Positions 44,697 to 56,948 of a stretch of 64,000 nucleotides of DNA are shown piece after piece (positions within the stretch are counted from its first letter, which is position 1; every line of letters starts with the position of its first letter). The stretch covers positions 493,962,320-494,026,319 of the forward strand of contig VDFB02270651.1 of assembly GCA_007258455.2 (NCBI GenBank), in the 5' to 3' direction. The position numbers and the translations under genes are program-made. The notes beneath the pieces are model-generated. The model saw only the letters and a list, made by a program, of their open reading frames with translations. It was not told the DNA's origin and searched no databases. The DNA comes from Sequoia sempervirens. Lineage: Eukaryota > Streptophyta > Pinopsida > Cupressales > Cupressaceae.

Positions 44697-45795
44697 TGTT
44701 GGGTAGCTCAGTATTTTGATGATCAGAGGTTGTGGATTAAAGGGTTTCTTTTCGAGTATATCTAGTTTACCCAAGTTGAGTTTCAAAGGTTTTCATGAAG
44801 ATTTGATCGAGTTATGAGTTTTCATGTTCTGACAATTTTTTTGTTGTTCTAGTTGGTGTTCCTGAATGAAGATTATGTGATTCTGGTAATCTGAGTTGTT
44901 TCAGATCCTTCTATAATATTTCATGATGCTCGTGGATGTTTCAAGATCATTCTCTATTAGTGTTGTATGTTTGCATTGATTGACGTGCTTGCGATTGGAG
45001 ATTTTCTCTTATGCGTTCATGTTTTTCATGTTCTTGGGCGACAGGATGATTGTAGCATGTTGTGGATCTTCGAGGAATAATTATTAAAGATGTTTCATGT
45101 TCGAGGATGTTGTTTAGTGTTGTCACTATGTTGTGACTGAATTTGGTTGATTCACATTGCAAATTGTTTATTGTTTTGGGCTAACAGTTTGTATTCATTT
45201 TATATTTTATTGGAGCTGACATGTGGATAATGTTATTCTTCTTGCAGATATATAAGAGTTATTGTTTTATCATTTAAAGGAAAAGATGTGTGCGAAGTGT
45301 GTGAGTCTTATGTGCAAATAAAGTTCTAATCATTCAAAGGTAGAAGTAAAGTGTGAAGAGTGAGCATGTTTTTTGTGCTTAACCGGAACTGTAATCAGGC
45401 ATGAGAAGATTCTATTTTCTCAGTTCAATCTTGCAGATTTAATCTGAATCTTTTTGTAAGATAGTGTGTCTTCCCTGGGTAGTAAGCCCTGTTTTACTTG
45501 AGTAGTGAGCTATAGGAAGTGTGCCTGAATACATGAGAATTCTCATTTATTCTCTTATACTTTTAACAGGGTATAATCTTGTTGACTAACCTCCATCGTG
45601 GTTTTTCCCCCTAACAAGGTTTCAACATAAAAATCTTGGTGTTATGTGTGCTTCTGATGTGGTGATGATTTATGCTTTCATGTCTATTAATCAGATCTAA
45701 GAATAAGGTTAATAAGTTTGATAATAAAGTTAAATTTCTATGACAATTGATTCACCCCCCCACCCTCTTAGTTATCTACCATTGTGTTGCCAACA
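44697..45795 (+). repeat. Copia-type LTR 2, right copy
   Basis: Same as 19581-20679: TGTTGG to CCAACA ends, with the initiator-Met-type PBS at 45796-45810. Confidence 0.8.
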
Positions 45796-45850
45796 ATTGG
45801 TATCAAAGCAGGTTCCTTGGAAGAAGTTTAAAAGCTTGACGTGATCCAGG

Positions 45851-46460
45851 ATGGCAACATACAAGAAGGATAGTCCAAGATTTGATGTTACAAATTATTC
45901 TTTGTGGAAGACTTGAATGGTGTGTCATCTAATATGTATTGGTGAATCTTACTGGAACATTACAAAGAATAGATATATCATCCCACAAAATGGTTATTCG
46001 TCTACAAGTGAGATCAAAGATGTTGAGTATAACATCAGGGCTAAGGAAGCATTGTTGAGTGATCTGACTGATTCTGAGATGAAAAATGTAATGGATTTGA
46101 AGACTACTTATGAGTTTTGGAAAAAGATGGAAACTTTGTATGAAGGTGATGCACATGTGAAGATTGCTAATGTTACAAAGTCTAAAATTGAAATATGAAA
46201 CATTGAAGATGGGTGAAGATGAAAACATTACTTCTTTTATGCAAAGAGTGAATGAACTTGTGTGTAATATCAGATGTGCTGGTGGAACATTGAAAGAATC
46301 AAATATTGTTGCTAAAGTGCTCAGATCCTTTCCTACTACATACAAACATAAAGTTGCTGCTATTGAGGAGATCCAAACTATGACAAATGTAATAAGAGAC
46401 ATGCTGATTGGTAAGCTATGTCAAAAGGACCATCGTAAATATTTGGAAGAATATCTTTAG
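45851..46460 (+). pseudogene. Copia Gag N-terminus (UBN2), right copy
   Basis: Same as 20735-21344, with the same stop and frameshift. It is cut at about 46466, where the minus-strand Ty3 element begins. Confidence 0.75.
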
Positions 46461-46495
46461 AAGTGAAAGTAATATCAAGATTCTTTTTTAGTTGG

Positions 46496-48380
46496 GACCT
46501 TACGAGGGATGACGTCTATCACTCCCACCATTTCATCCATAGGATTAATAGAGGGTGTATCAAGATGTTTAGTCTCTAAATTAACAATCATCACATCATT
46601 GTTTTTAGTTTTGTTGGCCTTGACAAATGACACATTATGTTTAGGGATGGGGTTGGTAAAGATTTGTAAATTCTAGTTGGGTGGGGCAATGGATGTATTG
46701 CATTTAACATTAACATTGGAAACAGATAATTGAATAGAATCAATGAGGTCTTGTACTATGTGTTTAAGATGATTACATTGCTCTATGTCAAGTCCATTTT
46801 GTCTATGAAAATGGCAATAAGAATTAGGTTGAAAGGTTGGAGCAAATGGTTTGGTTGTATCTAATGGTTTAACATGAGGTAAAGAAATCATTTGTTGCTG
46901 TATAAGTTGGGTCATGGTGTAAACTATCATTTAGGGTCTCCATAACTGTAAGGGATCACAACTTTAACAACTACTACTTGGTTGTTTACATGTTGAGGTG
47001 GTTGTGGAGGTGGAGGGTTGAATTGTAAGAACTCTTTGTTTGGCTTTCAAAATTTTTGTGAGTTGTTTTGGTTGCTTTGTTCAGTCTTCTTAGCTTTTCT
47101 AGACATGGATTTTGTATCACGACTAGTAACCAAGTTGTGATAGTCACAAAGGGTTGTGCATAAATGCAAGAAAGATGAAAATTTTATCATAGTTAATTTG
47201 TCCTGAATATGACTTTGCAAGTTTTTGATAAACATCTTTTGGAGATGTGCATTAGGAACCTTGACATCTATTTGAGCATATAATGACTGATAGCATGAAA
47301 TGAAATCAGTTAGTTTTTCATCCACATTTTATTTACATTACATTAAATCAACCATTTTCTTTTTGGGAGTCATGTATGGACTTGGAAATGACTTATAAAA
47401 ACATCAACAAGCTCATTAAATGATCTTGTTGAATGATTAGGTAAGTTTAAAAACCACTCCTGGGCAGTATCTTTTAAGGTCTGAGGAAATAGTTTAGCTA
47501 ACAGTTTATCGTCAAGGACAAAATCACTGCACAAGGTTGTATAAGCATTGACATGATTAGTAGGGTCTCCTTTTCCTTTGTAATTCTCAAACCTAGGAAT
47601 TTTAATTCCTTGTGGCATCAGGGTTCTTAAGATGTCTAAAGATAATGGACTACTACCGACATATTAAGTGGGTGGTGTGGTTTGTTTTTGGTTAATGGTG
47701 GATATTTTTTGTTGCATGGAGGAAACACTGTGGAAGAGTTGTGCAATGATAGGGTCAATGTAAGTGGTATGAAGTGGAAGAGAGAAGGGTGATGGAGTGT
47801 ATGTATTTTTAGGACAAGTGAAGGGGACACTAATAGGGGTGAAGGTGGTGGAGGACAGAACATTCAATGCCACAAAATAATTAGGAATGCTAGTTGGAAT
47901 AGCAAAAGGAGTCACCTGACTAACTTGTTGCATAGTTGTTGCCACTTGATGAGTGGTATAGGTGGGTATGGATGCTATAGTTGAAGGAGGAGGAATGTGA
48001 GATCCTCCTTGACTAACCATAGTGTGTGCTAGTTGAGATGTGTTAGAGGCATGCTTTTGGTATATCTCAACAATTTGTTTCATAACATCTAAGCCCTCAT
48101 CACTTTCAAGAATTCAATGGATGTTGTCTATAGCAAGAATTGTAGTGTTTGAGATGTTTTCAAGATACAAATTTTGCTGCAAATGTGCTAGATCTCCATG
48201 AATGTTAATTGCTTTTGCTTGTGGAATGTGAGCATTAATGTTTGTGTCAACATTCATAGTATGTGAAGGTAAATGCATAGTAGTGGTAGTATCCATGCTT
48301 AATGCACCATTGTCTATACCAGGAGTAGAAGCTCGAGACAACCCAAGGGCCTCAACGATTTTGTTATCACGAGAAGCCAT
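46496..48380 (-). pseudogene. Ty3-type Gag, right copy
   Basis: Same as 21380-23264: capsid domain around 47606-47436, Ty3-type knuckle near 46806, with identical stops and frameshifts. Confidence 0.8.
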
Positions 48381-48534
48381 GAGTCAGGAACTTCATCTCA
48401 CTAAAGTATTATCAATAGGGCACCAAACACTCATACAAATACCATAAGAGATGGGGTGGATGCAAATGCAATGCAATCTAATATGAATAAAATGGAAATA
48501 AAAATAATTCTATAAAATGAGATAGAAATGCAAT

Positions 48535-48621
48535 ACCAAAAAATAGAAGTACAAAAAATACCCATAAATTACCAAAAAATAGAAGTATAGAAAATACCTA
48601 GAAATTACCAGAAAATCTAGT
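48535..48621. repeat. 36-bp tandem repeat, right copy
   Basis: Same as 23419-23505, in the leader of the minus-strand Ty3 element. Confidence 0.7.
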
Positions 48622-48927
48622 GCAAAATGAACCAAAGGACTAAGTCATCTAGGGTGGTGATTTAGTCCCACTAATGATTTTTTTTGTGTTTTTTTCAGAA
48701 TTTTTAAATGCAATTATATGTATTTCAGATGCACAAATGCAACTATAGTATGTAAATGTATATTTTATTGTGATTTTTAATGCTTGAAGAGGATGCAAAA
48801 ATGCAACCTATTTGAGCTTTTCACTAATGCAATTTTAAAACACTAGGATGCAATTTAACCAATGGAATATGCAATGCAAATGAAACCTAGGATGAATTTA
48901 AAATAAAAAAGGAATAATGTTCAAAAA

Positions 48928-48942
48928 TCAGGTTCACCAAAA
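48928..48942 (-). promoter_or_regulatory. PBS-like site of the minus-strand Ty3 element
   Basis: The minus strand reads TTTTGGTGAACCTGA directly after an LTR end ...ATCGTTTACA. Position and TGG start fit a PBS; the tRNA is not assigned. Confidence 0.5.
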
Positions 48943-50570
48943 TGTAAACGATGATTTTGGATACCACACAATGGTTTGCTCCTCCTAGGGTTTTTCACCT
49001 AAAATGTTGAAAGGGGATGAATGGGATCCAAAATGCAAGGTTTTACACTCAAGGTTAATGTAAATGGAATGTATTATGCCTAATTATGATGTTCTAATGC
49101 TCTGATCTAAAAATGGAATGATCTAATGATGCAAAACTTAGAAAATGTAAAGTGTTGGAAAACATAGTGTGATATGTAGAAATGCCTAAAAATACAACTA
49201 AATGATGAAATAACATAATAGAAAGAAAGAGGTGCACCTGGAATCTGAAACTTGATGTTGGGACATTTTGGAATCCTAAAATTTTGACTAAAAATGTTGA
49301 CTGGGACACTTCTGCTAGGCTAGGTGGGTTAGTCCTAGTTTTGGGAAACTTTTTTGGAATAGGAATCTGGCAAATGGGTGTCCAAAAATATCAAAATCAA
49401 TTTTTAGGCTTGGAAGTGGGACTAATCTACCACTAGTGGTGACTTAGTCCTCCTATAAATTTTGGGAATCTCGAGACATAATCTTGTAGCCTTAGGTCTG
49501 CACTTTCTTTTCTAACAGGTGTTCACACTTGATTCTATAGAAAACGGGGTAAAAAGTCACTACAAGCTTGAATTAGGGTTGTGTTGACTTGATTGACTTT
49601 GAAAACTTCTTGATCACTTTTCAATACCTATTGCTTGAAAAATTTGCATACAAAGTTTGCAAACACGCATACAAAATGGGGGAAATGGTTGAGGGTTAGA
49701 GAATAGGGGTTTTCCTTTGTCAAACCCCACTTTTGTAATCAAACCCTAAAAAATGAAATGAAATAAAAGGAGAATGATAAATCGATAACATGAAAATTTC
49801 ATAAACTTACCACACCTTTGATGTTCAAAATATGAAGATATGCAATGAAGTGCTCCAATGAATAGCTTGATAATGCTTGATTGCTTGAATGCTTTGTAAA
49901 ATTGTATGCTAAATGAATGCAAGAGATTGTATGAGATTAGGAGCTAGGAGATGCAAAATGAAGAGGAAAACCCTTATTTATAAATGATTTTAATAAAATT
50001 TCCCAAAAGTAACACATCACAAGCCGACCTTAAGGGTTAGAGGACAAAATCCCACTAGAAATTAAAAATTATTTTGAGTTTTGTGCCAAAAAGGACTAAG
50101 TCACACCTATTGGTGACTTAGTTCCACTTAAGAAAATTAAGTGGGCATCAGGAATTATGGGGCATTAAATGTTGTCCAACAAGAATATCCTCAAAAACAC
50201 ACTTAAGAACAATTGAAAAGTGCATTAAGGGGTCATTTAAACATGAGAAAGGGTTGAGTCAATGAAGACAAGTCTAGAAAAGCATGAAAGTGGGTTATAA
50301 AACTTCACAACACTTTAAAATAAGACTTGGTAAGTGTTTAAAAGAGGTTATTCAAGTGAATTATAATAAAAGGGTCTTAGAAAAGTGTTAAAGTGGGTTA
50401 CAACACTTTACAACACATTTACAAAACATCCTAGAAGTCTTAATGATTCACAAGTGTCCAAGACCTAATGTGAATGTGTTGGCCACATTACAACATTAAA
50501 TCTAGATAAAATCAAGCCAAAGTCCACTAGAAAGACTCAAGTGAGCATAAAAATGTCAACCATACATTTT
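48943..50570 (-). repeat. LTR of the minus-strand Ty3 element
   Basis: Starts TGTAAACG on the plus strand next to the PBS-like site. It contains two imperfect hairpins of the type GGACTAA...TTAGTCC (49418-49450 and 50093-50125), with a third just outside at 48637-48669, and a minus-strand TATA. Only one LTR of this element is present. The right edge is uncertain. Confidence 0.5.
49975..49984 (-). promoter_or_regulatory. TATA box of the minus-strand LTR
   Basis: The minus strand reads TTTATAAATAAGG followed by gene-like leader sequence. Orientation agrees with the PBS and Gag further along the minus strand. Confidence 0.5.
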
Positions 50571-50578
50571 TTGGCAAC

Positions 50579-50660
50579 ACACATACATACATACAGGCAT
50601 ACACACATACATACAAGCATGCATATATACATACATACTTGACATACAAGCATACATGTA
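50579..50660. repeat. (ACAT)n/(CATA)n microsatellite
   Basis: Imperfect tetranucleotide run such as acatacatacataca with interruptions cagg, acac and aagc. It may mark the outer side of the minus-strand Ty3 LTR. Confidence 0.85.
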
Positions 50661-51480
50661 ATGTATGTGCAGAATCATCATGGAAAAAAAAGGCCCTTAA
50701 GTGGCAAAAAATTCAAAAATCAGAGTTAGGTAACTTGACGTAAAACTTTGAATAAGTTATCTATATTATTTCAAAAATATGTAAGAATAGAATATGTAGA
50801 AAATTGAATGTATTTTCTAAACTAATAGGTTTTTTTTTTTTTAAAAGGTCTATTTGGTAAAAAATTTAAATTTCATGGAAAAAATAAGTAGGTGTCTGTT
50901 TGACCATCCCAACCACAATAAAATGATAATATTTTTTTATAATATTTTAGATATAAGTAGAGGACTCATGTCCCAATGTGATGCATATTTTTTTGTAATT
51001 TGTTTCCAAGTAAATAATTAATTATGAATTTTTTATTACAACTTTTAAAAAATATAAAACTCGTATGTCTGACCACCTTAATTTGGTCAAAATTTCATGA
51101 AATTGAATTTATTTATTTTTAATCCTATAGTATGCAAAGCATAGAATGTGACACATGTTTGAGATTCAAAAAATGTGATATCATTTGAAAGCTATAGATA
51201 TTTTTCAATCAGCCCGTCAATCAAGACTTTACTCGTAATTCAAATAGAAAATGAATAATAATTATTTATTAAATTCAAAGTGAAGAATAATTTATATTGG
51301 TGGAAAGCTGAGAATGTTCTTTAAAAACCCTTTTCGTTTCATCAATTTTGGGTATAAAAAAAGTCATTAGCCACATACCCTACAAATACCCATCATATTG
51401 CCACTTTTTGGCCCATCATGATCCTGCACATTCCCGTACATACAAATATATAAACATACATTCAATAGAGTAGCATTTAA
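50661..51480. other. AT-rich spacer, no gene seen
   Basis: No open frame of interest, no transposon signature and no RNA gene recognised. Poly-T near 50830. Confidence 0.5.
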
Positions 51481-51491
51481 CATAAAGAAAT

Positions 51492-51669
51492 ACATAATAT
51501 GAGCGTGTTATACCATGCTCATATTATGTCTTGCTAGACATGTCTCGCACAAACACGAAAAACCATGTCAAAAATAAGATATAACGTGAGTGTGTTATAA
51601 TGCGCTCATGTTATATCTTGCTTTGGGAATCCCCAAGCCTTAGGCTTGGTATTTTCCTTGTAATACCAA
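51492..51669. repeat. Cluster of five inverted repeats
   Basis: Hairpin 1 has perfect 13-bp arms ACATAATATGAGC (51492-51504 and 51517-51529) with a 12-base loop. AGACATGTCT is a perfect palindrome at 51536-51545. Hairpin 2 has 15-bp arms with one mismatch, 51576-51590 and 51605-51619, and a 14-base loop resembling that of hairpin 1 (gtgttata). CCAAGCCTTAGGCTTGG is palindromic at 51633-51649. TTGGTATT and AATACCAA pair at 51646-51653 and 51662-51669. Confidence 0.85.
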
Positions 51670-52487
51670 CCCAAAGGCTTGGAGGGCCTTTCTAATGACC
51701 AAAGACGTGTTTTTGCAAATTCTACAATATTTCACATAATCGGGTTCGTGCTCACCATCAGGATTGCATGTGCATTTCAATGTCAAACAAATTGAACAGT
51801 TGGGTAATGTTAGGATCTCTCTTAGCTATCCAACAATGTATTTTTTTTCACTTTTTGACAATGTTAAGCCTTTCATCTATAATTTATTTTGTTTCTATGT
51901 CTCTCTTTTGGAAAAAAACAACATTTGGTTCTTTTTTTGTTATAAATTAATCGTTCATCAAAATTTCAAATCAATTACATTTTTAGAAACTAGACTCCAT
52001 TCTACAAATTAAAAAGAAAAGAAAAGAAAAGAAAATTTCAATTAGTTTCCAAAATTTGTAAGGGTAACACAACCAAAATTATATTTTTCAGGAAGTGTCC
52101 ACTTCAAAAATTAGTAAAAAATTAAATATTCATTAAAAAATTATTAGAAAAACCATGCATCAACTACATACTATTAGCTAATTTCTCACTAAAGTGATTT
52201 TAAAAATACTAAAATAAAGTTCACTATGCTACGTTGGCACAAAAGTTGTTATGTTATGTTTTTCTGAAAAAATCAACACCAATTTCTATGCATCCCTCTT
52301 TCGAACCCCTTAATCTCAACCATTTTCAAAATAAATTAGTATTTTAGAAAGTAGACTCAGAGCACTGCGATCCTTTATTTTGTTGCATCTCAAACTTTTG
52401 ACTATAACTATCCTCAATTTCATGTCCAAGGTCAGTATTTCCTTAATTCAAAAAAAAAAAGTGGCCACTTAAGCATCCTTTTTGGCC
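51670..52487. other. AT-rich spacer with (GAAAA)n
   Basis: A short (GAAAA)n run lies at 52011-52036. Open frames at 51764-52012 are AT-rich, without recognisable domain, and are not taken as genes. Confidence 0.5.
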
Positions 52488-52908
52488 CCCTATCTTTTTG
52501 CACTTACCCATTATTTCCTAGCTAGATATTAGTGAGGACCTATTCACATCATTAATAAGTTTACTTAGGAGTTAGTTTCCTAGGTGGCATCCTAGAAACT
52601 AGTATTTAATGGGACCATATCTCATTGATAGGCATTTAATATTTCTCTCATGCATTTATAATTATGCATTCGACATTTAATGATTGTAACTAAGGTGGTT
52701 ATCCAACTGCCTCTCTCCTTTCCTATATAAGGAAGGCTCTTGTACATTTGTAAATCAATCTAGATCAATTCATCATAGATCATCATTTGATGAAGTTGTC
52801 TTCTTTCTCTTCTTGCAACACTTTCTTATTCGTGTGGATGGTATTCTTCTTGGTTGATCCTTTGAAGTGTGTGTAACTTCATCTAGGTTATTATTCATAT
52901 TTCCAACC
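52488..52908 (+). repeat. 5' LTR of the short-LTR element
   Basis: Closely similar to 57550-57980 from ctagatattagtgagga on; the first ~25 bases do not match, so the start is uncertain. It contains TATATAAGG at 52724-52732, which is mutated to CATACATAAGG in the 3' LTR. It ends TTCCAAC just before the PBS. Confidence 0.75.
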
Positions 52909-52920
52909 CGGTATCAAAGT
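52908..52920 (+). promoter_or_regulatory. Primer binding site, Met type, degraded
   Basis: ccggtatcaaagt follows the LTR end; the family form is TGGTATCAGAGC. Confidence 0.6.
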
Positions 52921-53002
52921 TTAGGCCATAGGAGATCCATCTCATATCGAGAAGTTGAGTTGAGGAGATGATCTATAATGTGGAAGGGATCTATGATAAA
53001 TG

Positions 53003-54370
53003 TTGCTAAGTGATTAAGCACAATGGAGAAAAGACATTAACCAATGGAGTGGCAGGAAAATTCAACTGAGAGAAAGATAACACCGAGCAAGAAGAGAGAA
53101 GAAGAGAAAATTTTGATTACGGAGTTCATCCGAGTGGACTACGTCTCCGGGTCTAGCTCAACTGAGTGACCAATCTATTAAAATTCTCTAAATTAGCAAT
53201 ACAATCTCTAAAGGAACCTCTTGCAACACTTCTTTACAAAGAACTATAGTCTTTCCAAAAAGTCCTAAAAAGTATCTCACTCAAATCACCTCACAAAAGC
53301 TCTCAAATCCAAGGACGATTTACAAAGAGTGAAAATTATGACTCTGCCCTGAAAGGACCTACTACAGACTCAAAACAATATTCCTCTCAAACTCAACTCT
53401 CAAAATTCCCCCATAGAAATGCTTAAAAGCAAGGAGGAAGAGAGAAAGAATGAGATGCCTTACTATCTCCTCACATCCCCTTTAAATACTTGTAAATTCA
53501 CCAATTTTGGGTGAAAACCAAAAGATTACAAAAATCTCCCAATTACATATGTAAATCTTCATAATCCCCTTAAAATAAATCTATCTTGGCTTTTTTAATG
53601 TAAGCCTTACAAATAAAAACTAACCCCTTTCAAATAACGGCTCTTATAATTTGAGCCTTACAAAATATTTATTTAGGCCCTTATAATCTTTATTTTGGGC
53701 AAAATTATTTTAATGACTATTAGGGATTAAGCTATTTTTTAATTTTAGAGAGTTAGTTTTATTTATGGGGTTAAAAAAAGATTTAATTTAAATCTGATAA
53801 AGCTAGGAGATTATTTTTTGAATCATATAGGTTTTATTTTATCATGGAGAAAGGTAAGGCAAGAGGATTTGAAGGCATGGGTTAAGGGATCATATCCCAC
53901 TAAATCCTCCTTATTTTTTTTTTTTAATTTTTTTTTTTAAAACCATACATTTTTATCTTTTTAATAATTATGGTTTAATATTTATGCCAACTCACTACTC
54001 ATGCCACATCACATGCCATGCATCTCACCAAGTGTCAAGTTCTGGTGATGCCACGTCATCATTTTGACCAAAACTTTGACTACCCATAATTCCTTCATAC
54101 GAACTTTGTTTTGCGTAAAATGAATGTCATTGGAAAGCTCTCAATGAGCTCTATGCGATGATGCCAATTTTGACCAATTTGGTGATGATGAATTTTTCAC
54201 CTTTTTCTGACCCCTGGTACCTAGGTTGACCGACCTTTGACCAAACTTTGACTAGCCATAACTGGAGCATACGAACTCTGATCGAGTCCATTCAAGTTAC
54301 GTTGAGTCCAGTTCAACGAGCACTTCAACATGGTGCTACTTTCAAAGAAATTTAGAGAAGTTGAATTTTC
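53003..54370 (-). mobile_element. Possible inserted LTR fragment of another element
   Basis: A TGTTGCTAAG at 53003 starts sequence of different character, including ttacggagttcatccgagtg (about 53119-53138), which resembles leader or LTR segments of other plant copia elements. It carries two related ~45-bp motifs with gaccaaa-ctttgact and catacgaact at 54066 and 54239. The right end is not defined and the call is tentative. Confidence 0.3.
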
Positions 54371-55796
54371 AGGGTCTGGAGATCCACCTAGATTAGGAGA
54401 CTATCGAAGGCTAACGGTTTTCATGAAGGGCTAGTTGTTCTCATCTAGGAGGCAACTATTTTTGAGGTGCTTTGGGTTAGATCTTACCCTGCCGTTGTGT
54501 TTAGAAGGTCTAAAAACCTAAGGATCGCCTACCCATTCATTGAAATTTGACTTCATCATTTGGTGGCCATGAGAGGTTTTTTGTAGCTATATCAGTGGGA
54601 AAAAGTATGGATTGTACAAATGCTGGAGAAAAAAGTCCCCCCCCTTTGTAGGTAAAAAATCATCCTTTGGTTGGCATATCTATTTGTAGGTTCAAAAAAA
54701 ATCATTCGAGATTTTTTTTCTATAGTTGTAGAAAAATAATTATTTGGGGTTGATTTAATTCAAATTAGTCAGCATCATACTATATTTTTGTGGCAAATAT
54801 TTATTTCCTGTGGCATTAATAATTGGTGGTTGATTTAATTTATGTCGGCGTTCATATTTTCAAAGCGAGGTTTATTTTAAGTATTTGACAGTTGGCTTTT
54901 ACATCATAGTTTTTGAAGTGGGTTGAACTTTTTTGATCAACTATTTATATGAGATTTAATTACCATTTGGAAATATTAAATCTCAATACATTGTGTGTAT
55001 TCAACCCTTCCAAAGTGTACTTTCACTAGAATTTGTAGGTTTTGTCAGAGTTTGTCGATGTTTGCAGGGACTGTGAACATTTATTTGGTTTAGATTTTCC
55101 AAGGTCTACAAGTTCTTGTCAGAGGCTTTAATTTATTTTTGCATGATCTACAAGTCTTCTTTATCGAACACATTTATTTCACTTACAGGCTGTGTTGAAA
55201 TCTCTTGCTCGCCAGTTCTCCTACCGCTGCTAACCGTTTTCTACCATCCTATTGGTTTCTCACATTACGATGATTTCTTTTAGTTTTCCAATGATTGAGG
55301 TTTGCAGGAGGAGCCACTAATGACGCCACTCTAGCACCACTTAACCTCAACCCCAGCACTGTCAGATTTGGTGGGGAGTTTTTTTTCTACTCAACTTAGC
55401 CCCGTGGTCATATTGTAGCCCAAGGGCTGATTTTTTTTGCCCTAGGTGACTGATTTTTGCATCTGTTTACCCTGCACCCCTCAATAGGGCAGCCTTTTTC
55501 AATGGAGCGTAAATTTCACCAGGATATCAGACTTTTACAAACAAGATATCACCAAAAATATGGTTTTATGTACTTCATAGTCATCTAGAGTATTTTGCCA
55601 AATTTTTTTGTGGGTACTAATTATAGCTATTTGAAGTCAGTGCTTCCATTTGAAATCATGAGCTCGTATCTTTTACCCATTTTGTTAGATTTTGGAGTTT
55701 TGAGCAGCATTGCGAAGGTGATTCAGAGTTCTATCATTTATTCCATCCACTTTTTTTAGATTCAGTCCCTGGTAGATTCTATCAAGTTTTTTCAAT
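54371..55796 (+). other. Non-coding internal part of the short-LTR element
   Basis: No frame or domain recognised. Ordinary AT-rich sequence with short C- and T-runs. Confidence 0.45.
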
Positions 55797-56948
55797 TTGT
55801 TCCATTTTCTTAATATCTTGGACATACTACAATTTGGAGAAGGTTTGTTTGCATTGGAGGCTTTATTTTCACTGGTGCATGATATTTGGAAGTTTCTATT
55901 TGATATTGAAGGTCAATGTCTTTGTAATCTTGGAGATCATTCATCTATTTTGTTATGGGGTTTTCATTTCATCCTTCACTGATTATGTAGGGAAGGGGAA
56001 ACTATAAACAATGGATAGATTACATCATATACCATCTCCAATCACTTTAGTTGTTGCCACATTTTTATGGTTTTGTTCCACCTCCTGATAAAGGTATCCA
56101 AAATTTTTCTTGGAGTTATTGTACTACATGTTGATGATGATGTTTTGAAAGTTATTGATCATTGTGATTGTCCTCATACTCTTTGGACTAAGATTTGGGA
56201 GCTATATGGAGAACTTGATTCTCCACCATTCCTCGATGATCATGATTCAAAATGTCATGTGCCTCTTTATTCTTTAGATATAATACCTTCTGATGATAAT
56301 GTTATGTAGGAACTTACAAATTTGGAATGCTTTGAATCTTCAAATGAGGATGTCAAGGGTTCTTTAGATGCATCTTCTCCATCAGAGATAGTTGTCGTAC
56401 CTTCACCTTTATTGATTTTTTGTCTAGAGTTATTGATTGAGGCTTCCATCATTTTTATTCATTAGAACATATTCAATTTTCCAGACTTGGGATCATAGGA
56501 TGGCTTTGTTTCATGTATTGTTGACTTGGCTACTTCTACATGTTTAGAGGAAATTCTTGAGGGGATATCTCTCCTCTATGCAGATTCTACTTTGGAGGGT
56601 TTTCTTGAGTCTCCATATTCCATTGTTTCGACCTTGATTAGGGATCCTGATCTTGGTGAGACCACCTTGGAGGCACTTGATTCCTTTTCAGAGATTTCAT
56701 ATATGAGGCTTCTTCCCTCCATTCCATTATGGAGTTGGAGTTTCTTCATCATCTACCATTGGATTTTCTTCTTTATAGCGGGAGACATGTGGTTTGTCAT
56801 CACTAGACACTCTTTTGGCTTTAGACGTCTTTCAGTGGTTGTAAGGACACTTCATTCTAGGGGGAAATCTAGCCTCCATTTATTTCTTCAATGGAGGGAT
56901 CATTGTATTGCATACTTTGGATCTTATTCAACATTAGTTTCTACATAG
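55797..56948 (+). pseudogene. Gag-like remnant of the short-LTR element
   Basis: One reading frame with stops (such as 55980, 56307 and two near 56463-56500) covers this region. VDDDVLKVIDHCDCPHTLWT followed by KIWELYGELDSP resembles the L-x-x-I-x-x-C-x-T-A-x-x-x-W-x-x-L-x-x-x-Y block of UBN2-type Gag. The rest (for example LEEILEGISLLYADSTLEGF) is not recognised. No knuckle or enzyme motif is seen. Position between PBS and 3' LTR in the same strand supports a retroelement origin. Confidence 0.4.

Larger units (their letters stand above)
42771..49427. repeat. 6,657-bp repeat of 17655-24311
   Basis: Every stretch I compared is identical at an offset of 25,116, and all open frames in the two copies translate identically. 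The copy starts precisely after the CA of the Ty3 3' LTR. The left copy ends at the N gap. In the left copy the sequence upstream of 17655 continues the Gag-like frame without interruption (EYKEKFKIILAKLDELIQ), so it represents the site without the Ty3 insertion. Confidence 0.95.
46476..50570 (-). mobile_element. Ty3-type element, minus strand, right copy with longer LTR
   Basis: Contains the Gag, leader, PBS-like site and LTR described for 21360-24311 and continues past the point where the left copy meets the gap. The LTR runs from 48943 to the right. A minus-strand TATA lies at 49975-49984, so about 1 kb of R and U5 separates promoter and PBS. The right end of the LTR is not determined; 50570 is the start of a microsatellite and only a guess. 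Confidence 0.6.

Noticed and set aside
17655..49427. A genuine recent segmental duplication of 6.66 kb
   Set aside because: Not excluded, but the exact start at an LTR end, the empty-site continuity and the gap at the end of the left copy make an assembly or haplotype explanation simpler.
50579..50660. Short regular repeats as a CRISPR array
   Set aside because: It is a tetranucleotide microsatellite without spacers, in plant DNA.
51764..52012. Two overlapping frames of 60-82 codons
   Set aside because: Hydrophobic peptides from T-rich sequence, with no start context, domain or second copy.
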